Positions 1 through 4,939 of a stretch of 5,687 nucleotides of DNA are shown piece after piece. Below the pieces are notes generated by a model. The model made no database searches and was not told where the DNA came from. It was given only the letters and a program-made list of their open reading frames with translations. The translations under genes and the position numbers were made by a program. The first letter of the stretch is position 1, and every line of letters starts with the position of its first letter. This DNA comes from CAMCYM01 sp964405405. Its GTDB lineage: Bacteria > Bacteroidota > Bacteroidia > Flavobacteriales_D > Sanyastnellaceae. The stretch covers positions 1 through 5,687 of the forward strand of contig CAYONT010000094.1 in NCBI GenBank assembly GCA_964405405.1, read 5' to 3'.

Positions 1-8
1 TCGGGCCC

Positions 9-28
9 CTCAGGCCTCACGGCCTGAG
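9..28 (-). other. Perfect 8-bp stem, 4-nt loop hairpin (copy 1)
   Basis: CTCAGGCC and GGCCTGAG pair perfectly around a 4-nt loop that reads GTGA on the transcribed strand, a GNRA-type tetraloop. It lies 44-63 nt after the stop of the 72-773 gene. No T-run follows directly, so it is a poor intrinsic terminator by itself. A stem of this size with a 4-nt loop downstream of the conserved end of a variable region resembles the hairpin/cruciform described at DGR target sites. It could alternatively be an mRNA 3'-end stabilizer or part of a composite terminator. Confidence 0.6.
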
Positions 29-31
29 AAA

Positions 32-55
32 TAGACAAATTGTCAAATGGTCAAA
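32..55. repeat. Three imperfect 8-bp tandem units ending in CAAA (copy 1)
   Basis: TAGACAAA, TTGTCAAA and TGGTCAAA lie head to tail (32-39, 40-47, 48-55). On the transcribed strand they read as TTTGAC/TTTGTC motifs every 8 bp. The segment lies between the stop codon and the hairpin. It is too short to assign a function; a binding site or a relic of slippage are both possible. Confidence 0.6.
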
Positions 56-71
56 GGGTCCACAATCCTGC

Positions 72-773
72 TCATTCATCCCGAACACAACGGACGGAGA
101 AGCCGAATCGCTGGCTGTTGTAGCTCCGATAGACATCGTCATAGTCGGAGGCGAGGAAGCGGTACCAGGCGTAGTACGTACCAAAGGCTGAAGAAGACCA
201 CCAACCGCCGTAGTAGCCTCCATAGAAGAAGCTGCCATAGTCGTTGGTTCGGGCGCCACCGGGCAACGCGGAAAACCCGCTGCTGTTGGTGCCGCCCCAA
301 GCGGTGGTCTTCATTTTCTTCCCAGCGACGACCTCGCCTCCCAAGGCGTCGGTGAGGGCGGTCCACTCGGCGTCTGAGGGGACGTGCCAGCCCGAGGGAC
401 AGAGGCCCCTTTCATCCTGAACCGCAAAAAAGTTGTAAAGCTGGCCGTATCGGTCCGCAAGAGCGTCATCATGTTCGTAGGTACAACGCATGCCAACTGT
501 TTTTGTGGTCCAGGCTCTATCTCTGCGGGCATAAGGGATTGCGTCCCCGTTGCGGTAACGCGTGGTCCGGAGGTTTTCTGCCATCCACACCTGCCGCCCG
601 ATTTGAACCGACCTGTATACGTTTCCGTCGATGTCCGTCACATCAGCGCTGGGCTCGGAAGGGTCAATGGCCTCCGTGCCTGTAGGTGCAGCCACACTCG
701 TTTGGGCAACGCTAAAACCCGAGAACAAAAAAGTGGAAAAAACAAGCGCTGTGACTTTGCGGGCAAGATTCAT
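72..773 (-). CDS. Secreted FISUMP protein, second hypervariable paralog
   Basis: A 233-aa exported protein with a signal peptide (MNLARKVTALVFSTFLFSGF, cleavage after SVAQ near residue 24), a short linker rich in Ala, Pro, Ser and acidic residues, then one FISUMP domain from about residue 45 to the end. Motifs: QVWMAENL, RYRNGDAIP, LCPSGWHVPSDAEWTALTDALGG at 124-146, WWSSSAFG, AWYRFL and GFSVRCVRDE at the C-terminus. It lacks the extra N-terminal beta domain of its neighbour; the two proteins become alignable only from the start of the FISUMP domain. Residues 174-223 form the variable region. The 34 bp coding for the C-terminus after it and the 71 bp after the stop are identical to the other copy. 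It is separated from the upstream gene by 186 nt with a terminator-like hairpin and a Bacteroidota-type promoter box, so it is probably transcribed separately. The ATG at 773 is the only start giving a signal peptide. Confidence 0.92.
   Translation of the reverse strand: MNLARKVTALVFSTFLFSGFSVAQTSVAAPTGTEAIDPSEPSADVTDIDGNVYRSVQIGRQVWMAENLRTTRYRNGDAIPYARRDRAWTTKTVGMRCTYEHDDALADRYGQLYNFFAVQDERGLCPSGWHVPSDAEWTALTDALGGEVVAGKKMKTTAWGGTNSSGFSALPGGARTNDYGSFFYGGYYGGWWSSSAFGTYYAWYRFLASDYDDVYRSYNSQRFGFSVRCVRDE
105..254 (-). other. Putative DGR variable region, copy A
   Basis: This covers codons 174-223 of the 72-773 gene. Compared position by position with 993-1142, 40 of 150 bases differ: 20 in codon position 1, 16 in position 2 and 4 in position 3, with no gaps. 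The four third-position changes are silent. Of 24 amino-acid changes, 22 are in codons ending in an unchanged C or T, such as TAC/AGC, GAC/AAC, TTC/AGC and GCC/TAC. This is what random replacement of adenines in AAC or AAT template codons would leave. By hand count, 27 of the 40 differing sites have A in one copy on the coding strand (T in 24, G in 21, C in 8). One more position-2 change (GGC/GAC, position 295) lies just outside. Confidence 0.72.
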
Positions 774-822
774 GGTGGATGGGTTGAAATAGGGATCAAG
801 GCAATGCCAACCAATTGCAGGC

Positions 823-830
823 CAAACTTA
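823..830 (-). promoter_or_regulatory. Bacteroidota-type -7 box (TAAGTTTG) for the 72-773 gene
   Basis: The minus strand carries TAAGTTTG, an exact match to the TAnnTTTG -7 consensus of Bacteroidota, about 50 nt upstream of the ATG at 773. The surrounding stretch is the most AT-rich in the gap. A matching TTG-type -33 box at the usual distance is not evident. A start site roughly 40-45 nt before the ATG is implied. The intergenic stretch 774-888 otherwise shows only the terminator candidate. Confidence 0.45.
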
Positions 831-864
831 ACAAAAACCTGTACCGCCAGAGACAGGAGATGCG

Positions 865-895
865 AAAAAACCGCGGCCCTCGCTTCGCTCGGGCC
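865..895 (-). terminator. Candidate intrinsic terminator of the caspase-FISUMP operon
   Basis: On the minus strand a GGCCC/GGGCC stem of 5 bp (891-895 with 875-879) encloses an 11-nt loop containing GCGAAGC, which itself forms a very stable mini-hairpin. After the stem come GCGG and six T residues (870-865). Together with the 8-bp stem just upstream it is a reasonable end for the transcript of the 960-1892 gene. The short stem and the 4-nt gap before the T-run make it imperfect. Confidence 0.45.
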
Positions 896-896
896 C

Positions 897-916
897 CTCA
901 GGCCTCACGGCCTGAG
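897..916 (-). other. Perfect 8-bp stem, 4-nt loop hairpin (copy 2)
   Basis: Exact second copy of the hairpin at 9-28, at the same distance from the stop of the 960-1892 gene. Immediately beyond it on the minus strand is a second GC-rich stem followed by six T residues, so at this copy the two stems together could end transcription of the operon. Confidence 0.6.
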
Positions 917-919
917 AAA

Positions 920-943
920 TAGACAAATTGTCAAATGGTCAAA
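920..943. repeat. Three imperfect 8-bp tandem units ending in CAAA (copy 2)
   Basis: Identical to 32-55, inside the second copy of the 105-bp direct repeat, between the stop of the 960-1892 gene and its hairpin. Confidence 0.6.
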
Positions 944-959
944 GGGTCCACAATCCTGC

Positions 960-1892
960 TCATTCATCCCGAACACAACGGACGGAGAAGCCGCTACGCC
1001 GGTGGTAGTTGCTCCGATAGACACTGGCATAGCCGGAGTAGAGGCTGCGGTACCAGGCGCTGTAGGTCCCATCGGCTGAAGAAGACCACCAAAAGCCGTC
1101 GTTGCCTACATTGAGGAAGACGCCACTGTTGTAGTAGCGGTAGCCACCGGGCAACGCGGAAAACCCGCTGCTGTTGGTGCCGTCCCAAGCGGTGGATTTC
1201 ATTTTCTTTCCTGCAACTTTCCCGCCTCCCAGGGCGTCGGTCAGGGCGGTCCACTCGGCGTCTGAGGGGACGTGCCAGCCTGAGGGGCAGAGGCCCCGGG
1301 AGTCATCCACAGCGAACCAGTTGTAGAGGCGGCCGTATATGAGGAGGTTCGACTCTTTCTCGCCGTAGACGGCCTGGGCGCCGGAGGTCAGGGCAGCCCA
1401 GCGGTCGGCGGACAGGTTCCCCGGGATGGGGTCGCCGTTGCGGTAGCGGACCGCACGCAGGTTCTCTGCGAACCAGCATTGGCCTGCAATCTCCACCAAC
1501 TTGTAGTCGTAGCCCTGGTAGGTCAATGGGCCCGTGCAAGTGGCGCGAACGGCTTTGAATCGCAGGCGGTCGCCCACAAATTCCTTGCGGTTGAGGCAGG
1601 TCAGAACGGCCCAGTCCCAGGTTCCCGACGCGCCCGCAACCGGCACCAAGCACGCCGGTGGAATGGGGTTCCAGGTGTTCCCCCCGTCCTCGGAGTAGTG
1701 AAAGGTGAGGCCGGCCGGGGACAGGTCCGGGGCCTCGAGTTCGAAGCGGATGGTGGTGCCGACGACCCGGGCGCGGAGGGCGGTTTGGCCCACCAGCGGG
1801 AGGGTGCAAGCGAGGGCGCAAAGGGTGGACAGCACGGGCAGGACCCGCCGCAGTCGGGGGCGCTGGTTGGAGGGGCGTGGCGGAGGGGTCAT
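960..1892 (-). CDS. Secreted FISUMP protein with hypervariable C-terminal region
   Basis: A 310-aa exported protein. The N-terminus (Arg-rich start, then LPVLSTLCALACTLPLVGQ) is a signal peptide. Residues about 38-118 form a separate beta-rich domain of unknown family with YSEDGGNTWNPIPP and FVGDRLRFKAVR. The FISUMP domain fills residues about 128-310: QCWFAENL, RYRNGDPIP, LCPSGWHVPSDAEWTALTDALGG, WWSSSADG, AWYRSL, GFSVRCVRDE. The ATG at 1890-1892 lies in an ATGA overlap with the caspase stop, so the two proteins are probably made together and may work together. Residues 251-300 are the variable region: compared with the neighbouring FISUMP gene, 24 of 50 residues differ while the flanking sequence is nearly identical in DNA. 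This fits a target gene of a diversity-generating retroelement. The FISUMP fold is probably C-type-lectin-like, which would put the variable residues on a ligand-binding face (inference). Confidence 0.92.
   Translation of the reverse strand: MTPPPRPSNQRPRLRRVLPVLSTLCALACTLPLVGQTALRARVVGTTIRFELEAPDLSPAGLTFHYSEDGGNTWNPIPPACLVPVAGASGTWDWAVLTCLNRKEFVGDRLRFKAVRATCTGPLTYQGYDYKLVEIAGQCWFAENLRAVRYRNGDPIPGNLSADRWAALTSGAQAVYGEKESNLLIYGRLYNWFAVDDSRGLCPSGWHVPSDAEWTALTDALGGGKVAGKKMKSTAWDGTNSSGFSALPGGYRYYNSGVFLNVGNDGFWWSSSADGTYSAWYRSLYSGYASVYRSNYHRRSGFSVRCVRDE
993..1142 (-). other. Putative DGR variable region, copy B
   Basis: This covers codons 251-300 of the 960-1892 gene, the partner of 105-254. Substituted residues are mainly Tyr, Asn, Ser, Asp, Val, His and Phe, all reachable from AAY codons by changing only the first two bases. 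Unchanged codons between them encode the structural core (WW-SSS, G-T-Y, AWYR, VYRS) and largely use forms with little adenine, such as CGN for Arg and TCN for most Ser. The conserved stretch on the other side (1143-1195) has a single mismatch to copy A over 53 bases. The template that would prove the origin is not in the window. Confidence 0.72.
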
Positions 1893-3595
1893 CGCAGTTT
1901 CCAGCTAGGCCAAACCGATTGCCCAGCAGGCGAGGCGAGTGCCTGGGGTTGTTGTTCAAATCCCTCCTTCGCCGTGGCCAAGTCCACCGACCGGCGCACC
2001 GCATCAAAAATGGAGCCCCACGTGGCATCGGGGGTGGCACCCTGCAGGGATTTGAGGAGCTGGTAGGTAAAATGTCCGTGCTGCTGGGCCCGGTAGACGC
2101 CGCTGGCCTGGGTGCCCGAGGAGGAAGCCAGCACCAGCAGGCCTTCGGGAACGGCATCGGCGCGGGGAACGACCCGGATGCCCTTCATGGCCACCAACTC
2201 CTCGTTGCGGGCGCCCCCGCTGAAACACGCGTCGAGCCAAACATGCGCCCGCAGCACCGGATGCGCCGTCAGGGTCCGGTACAACTCCGGCAACGCCATC
2301 CCCAACTGGGCCTGGTTGCCCGCCACATCTACCGGGATGAGATACGGCGCGTTGTCCGCCCCTGCGGGCAAGCCATGGCCGGAGTAGTAAAAGAAAATCT
2401 CCGCTCGCCCGCCCTCTGCCCGGGCCACGTGGGAAAGCCAGTTTGCCTCCTGGCGCAACTCGCCCGCCGTGGCATTGATGCGCAGGTGGAGCTGGTCCGA
2501 CGGCACCCCCAACGCCTGCTGGAGGTACTGCGCCACCACCCGGGCATCGTTCTCGGCGAAGTCCACATTCACCTCGGGAGAGAGCGAGCCAGAACGGGAT
2601 GCGTAGTCCTCGTTGCCGATGACCACGGCGTACCGGTGGGAGACGGGCGCACCCCACTGGGGGATGTCGCGGTCCACGTCGCTGCCCAAGAAGGACCGAA
2701 CCACCTTCTCATCCGCGGCCGCCGAAGCCACCACCAGCCGCTCTTGCGCCACCGCCTGGTTGAGTTGGAATTCCTGCTGCCAATCCCCGGCATACGTCCC
2801 CCACTGTTCCCGCAGCCGCAGCGAAACCGGCAGCCGGTCCGATGCATACTGCTGGTTGATGATGAACTCGCAGGCCAAACGCTGTTCAGCCCCCGGCGCC
2901 AAGGACGTCCATGTGGTCACCGGCTCCCCCGAGAGCTGATAGACCCCCTCGGGCACCACCACCTCCGCCTGCACCGACTGCGCAACCCCCTGCCCCGTGT
3001 TCTGGACCAACCACTCGATAACAAACCGGGACTTTCGGGCCAGGGTGCCGCCATCGCTGCTCAAGCGGTGGTCCACCACCTCCACCTTGGGCGCCCGAAA
3101 CGACCGGGTGACCAAGTCCCAAACCACCGGATCCAGCCCGAAGCCCCTCGGCTCCTCCACCTCCACCTGCAACTGAAGCGATCCGTCCACCGTGCGCCGG
3201 TCCGTTTGAAAAGACAACACAAACTCGGTGGTGGCACCCAGTTTCGCCACCGGCAAATCCGTGTACGTCGCCACCTGTACCCCCGCCGTGCTGCCCTGGA
3301 GCGTCGCCTTCGCCCGGAGTCCCGTGCCATCCCCCAACCCGTCGTTGGTCACCCGAAACCGGACCGTACAGCGTTCCTCCGCATCCACTGCCCCATTGCC
3401 GTCTGCGTCTTCGAAGCGCAGCGAACCCGGCACCAGCGTCAAGATGGGCGGCTCGACCTTTTCTCGGATTTGGAACGAATAAACCGGCGAAACCACCTCC
3501 TGCGCCCGAACGCCAGCCTGCGCACCGGTCAGCACCTGCCCGGCGAGGGCCAGCAGCCCAACCCCACACAGGCCCAACTGGGAACGAATTCTCAT
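1889..3595 (-). CDS. Secreted caspase-family (peptidase C14) protein with Ig-like domains
   Basis: A 568-aa exported protein. Residues 1-32 are a signal peptide ending in VRAQ. Residues about 50-165 and 168-280 look like two CARDB/Ig-like beta-sandwich domains; the first contains a perfect EF-hand-type loop (D63, D65, N67, G68, D71, E74). Residues about 320-568 form a C14 caspase-like protease: RYAVVIGNEDY opens the domain, NDA near 350 follows, the catalytic His407 lies in YYSGHG and the catalytic Cys457 in LDACFSGG. Both key residues are intact, so it is probably active, with specificity for a basic residue if it behaves like most bacterial C14 enzymes (known for the family, not seen here). 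The TGA at 1889-1891 overlaps the ATG of the downstream FISUMP gene by 4 nt, implying coupled translation. No Shine-Dalgarno precedes the start. A caspase acting outside the cytoplasm cannot cleave cytosolic proteins directly, which argues against simple abortive suicide. Confidence 0.93.
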   Translation of the reverse strand: MRIRSQLGLCGVGLLALAGQVLTGAQAGVRAQEVVSPVYSFQIREKVEPPILTLVPGSLRFEDADGNGAVDAEERCTVRFRVTNDGLGDGTGLRAKATLQGSTAGVQVATYTDLPVAKLGATTEFVLSFQTDRRTVDGSLQLQVEVEEPRGFGLDPVVWDLVTRSFRAPKVEVVDHRLSSDGGTLARKSRFVIEWLVQNTGQGVAQSVQAEVVVPEGVYQLSGEPVTTWTSLAPGAEQRLACEFIINQQYASDRLPVSLRLREQWGTYAGDWQQEFQLNQAVAQERLVVASAAADEKVVRSFLGSDVDRDIPQWGAPVSHRYAVVIGNEDYASRSGSLSPEVNVDFAENDARVVAQYLQQALGVPSDQLHLRINATAGELRQEANWLSHVARAEGGRAEIFFYYSGHGLPAGADNAPYLIPVDVAGNQAQLGMALPELYRTLTAHPVLRAHVWLDACFSGGARNEELVAMKGIRVVPRADAVPEGLLVLASSSGTQASGVYRAQQHGHFTYQLLKSLQGATPDATWGSIFDAVRRSVDLATAKEGFEQQPQALASPAGQSVWPSWKLR

Positions 3596-3599
3596 GACG

Positions 3600-3607
3600 T
3601 AAAACTA
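3600..3607 (-). promoter_or_regulatory. Weak -7-like box (TAGTTTTA) just before the caspase gene
   Basis: The 37-nt gap before the caspase gene contains an AT-rich stretch reading GTTTTTTGTTAGTTTTA on the minus strand, similar to GTTTTTGTTAAGTTTG before the 72-773 gene. TAGTTTTA matches TAnnTTTG at all but the last base. It lies so close to the ATG that transcription from it would give a nearly leaderless mRNA. It could instead be only an unstructured A/T-rich leader that aids translation where Shine-Dalgarno sequences are absent. Confidence 0.25.
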
Positions 3608-3632
3608 ACAAAAAACAAACCGGTTCCGAGGG

Positions 3633-4466
3633 TCAGGGCAGGAAGACGAAGGGATGCAGGTGCAGGTGCCGGTCCGCGGGTTCGAGGGACTGGACCCACT
3701 GCAAGAGCTGCCGCGCCTCCCAGTCGGGGGGGACCGAGCGGCTGAAGTCGCTGCGGGTGAACAGGAAGACCAGCTGGCGGACCCCGTCGCCGCTCTCGCC
3801 GGGGGGAACGGGGTCGTCCGTCAGGACATAGGCGTGCTGCCGCTCGGGCAGGGGGAAACCCGTGCCGTCAAACGAGGGGAAGCATGAATGGGGTTCGGCC
3901 TGCGAGGGGTAAAAACGTTGCACCCGATCGCCTTCGAGCAGGAAGGCCTGCAAGCAGCCCGCGGGTCCGTGGACCGTGAAGCCGAGGGAGGCCGGGCTCG
4001 GGTAAGCGGGCTGCAAGCCTTCGACCCGCGGTTGGAAGGCGGGGTCGGGAACCGTCTCGTACAACCGGACCTGAAAATCGGCGCAATGCCGCACCACGAC
4101 TTGTCCTGCGGCGTCCACCTCCGTGGTGACCTCTGTCCCGCGCTCGGCGGTGACCCCACCGGCGTACGCTACGTCACTGACCTCGAGAAACTGTTGGCGG
4201 GCGTCCTCCGGTCCCTGCTGGGTGTAAGCGAGCACGGAGCGGCTGGAAACCCGCTTCTCCACCCCGGCCGCTTGGAGCGCGTCGAGGGTGGCTTCGCGGT
4301 AGGCGCAGGCCCGCGCCTGGTCGAGGGTTCGGTTCCCTGCGACCGCACACGTGCCGCAGCCCCGGTGCCAGGCGCCCGCCGACGGGGCAGGCATTGGGTC
4401 GCCGGCGGCGAAGGCCGGGAGGGCGGCGAAGGCCGGGAGGAGCCAGAGGAGCGCGCGGCGGATCAT
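3633..4466 (-). CDS. Exported protein, FlgT/LPP20-like N-half and DUF4384-like C-half
   Basis: A 277-aa protein with a clear signal peptide (MIRRALLWLLPAFAALPAFA, cleavage near residue 20). Residues about 45-135 (LDQARACAYREATLDALQAAGVE, then a long helix, then a strand-rich end with VVRHCADFQVRLYE) resemble the repeated-Ala, ArAxxxA pattern of FlgT-N/LPP20-like domains. Residues about 155-255, with LGFTVHGPAGCLQAFLLEGDRVQRFYPS and a late QLVFLFTRSDF strand, look like DUF4384, a domain often found with or beside bacterial caspase-like proteases. Both assignments come from pattern recognition only. The ATG at 4466 is preferred over in-frame upstream codons because it starts the signal peptide and overlaps the preceding stop (ATGA). 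The caspase gene follows after 37 nt, suggesting a shared role in the envelope. Six cysteines in the mature part could form disulfides. Confidence 0.75.
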   Translation of the reverse strand: MIRRALLWLLPAFAALPAFAAGDPMPAPSAGAWHRGCGTCAVAGNRTLDQARACAYREATLDALQAAGVEKRVSSRSVLAYTQQGPEDARQQFLEVSDVAYAGGVTAERGTEVTTEVDAAGQVVVRHCADFQVRLYETVPDPAFQPRVEGLQPAYPSPASLGFTVHGPAGCLQAFLLEGDRVQRFYPSQAEPHSCFPSFDGTGFPLPERQHAYVLTDDPVPPGESGDGVRQLVFLFTRSDFSRSVPPDWEARQLLQWVQSLEPADRHLHLHPFVFLP

Positions 4467-4939
4467 GGGCGGGACGTTTTGGGGGCGGGGCGCATTTGGG
4501 CCTCGTAGCGGGCGATGTACGCTTGGGGGGTGGTTTGGCCTGCCAACTCGCCGATGAGGGCAAAGGGAATGTCGTCGAGGCGCTTGAAGCGCACGCAGCT
4601 CTTGCCCATGTCGAGCTTGTAGCGGCAGGTCTCCGCGTAGCGCGCCTGGAACCAAGCGAGCTGCTCCGGGTCTGCGTACAGGCCCATGTGGTAGAAGTGG
4701 ATGCCCGCCTTTTGGGACGCAATGCCCGCGAAAGGCAAGGGCTCAGCGGGGTTGCAGTGGTAGCCCGCCGGGTAGAGCCGGTGGGGCACGACGTAGCCCA
4801 AACCGCCATAACTCACTGCGGCCTCGAACCCCGGGGGCAGGTGGGTCAGCATCACCTCGTGGAGGCGGTGGAACGCAGCGCGGTGGGGTTCCGCGACGGA
4901 GGCGAGGATTTCCTCGACGGTGGAGCCGGTGGGTTTCAT
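4463..4939 (-). CDS. DUF1801-type (YdhG-like) small protein
   Basis: A 158-aa protein without signal peptide or membrane segment, so probably cytosolic. It begins with TVEEILASV, followed by a helical stretch and then PPGFEAAVSYGGLGY, the pattern of DUF1801 proteins. The middle (PLPFAGIASQKAGIHFYHMGLY) and the C-terminal GKSCVRFKRLDDIP segment also fit that family. The molecular function of DUF1801 is not established, and it is a fold relative of small iron-chaperone-like proteins only by annotation. The ATG at 4937-4939 was chosen because it gives the family's N-terminus and forms an ATGA overlap with the stop of the upstream gene. The frame is open farther upstream but yields non-family sequence shadowing the FISUMP gene. 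The stop overlaps the next start in the same way. Its place in a cluster of otherwise exported proteins is odd, and it may simply be a passenger. Confidence 0.82.
   Translation of the reverse strand: MKPTGSTVEEILASVAEPHRAAFHRLHEVMLTHLPPGFEAAVSYGGLGYVVPHRLYPAGYHCNPAEPLPFAGIASQKAGIHFYHMGLYADPEQLAWFQARYAETCRYKLDMGKSCVRFKRLDDIPFALIGELAGQTTPQAYIARYEAQMRPAPKTSRP

Larger units (their letters stand above)
1..105. repeat. Perfect direct repeat, copy 1 (gene 3' end plus downstream DNA)
   Basis: Positions 1-105 are identical to 889-993. The repeat comprises the last 34 bp of coding sequence (from the third base of the final variable codon, including the stop) and 71 bp of noncoding DNA with an 8-bp-stem hairpin and short 8-bp-periodic repeats. 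It begins exactly at the window edge, so it may extend farther left. Identity of noncoding DNA beside heavily substituted coding DNA shows that the 3' cassette is kept uniform by recent copying, conversion or selection as a recognition site. Confidence 0.97.
889..993. repeat. Perfect direct repeat, copy 2
   Basis: Identical to 1-105 at a constant offset of 888 bp. It sits at the 3' end of the 960-1892 gene and runs 71 bp past its stop. On its far side (below 889) it continues into a GC-rich stem and a T-run on the minus strand; whether copy 1 does the same cannot be seen because the window ends. Confidence 0.97.

Noticed and set aside
1..993. Insertion sequence or CRISPR as the source of the 105-bp direct repeat
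   Set aside because: There is no transposase, terminal inverted repeat or array of regular spacers; the repeat is tied to the 3' ends of two paralogous genes with unequal conservation between them.
384..1079. A 231-codon plus-strand open frame across the intergenic repeat
   Set aside because: It runs antisense to parts of both FISUMP genes and through the noncoding repeat, and shows no domain or codon signature of a real gene.
105..1142. Simple recent tandem gene duplication as the explanation for the pair
   Set aside because: It would not leave identical noncoding DNA next to 50 codons with 40 changes confined almost entirely to codon positions 1 and 2, or unrelated N-termini.
1877..3745. 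A 622-codon plus-strand open frame opposite the caspase gene
   Set aside because: It mirrors a clear C14 protease gene on the other strand, has no recognisable domain and is rich in Arg, Pro and His, as expected for an antisense frame of GC-rich DNA.
4467..4655. Longer 5' version of the FlgT/DUF4384-like gene
   Set aside because: The extra 63 residues are shadow sequence of the DUF1801 gene, and they would bury the signal peptide that begins at 4466.
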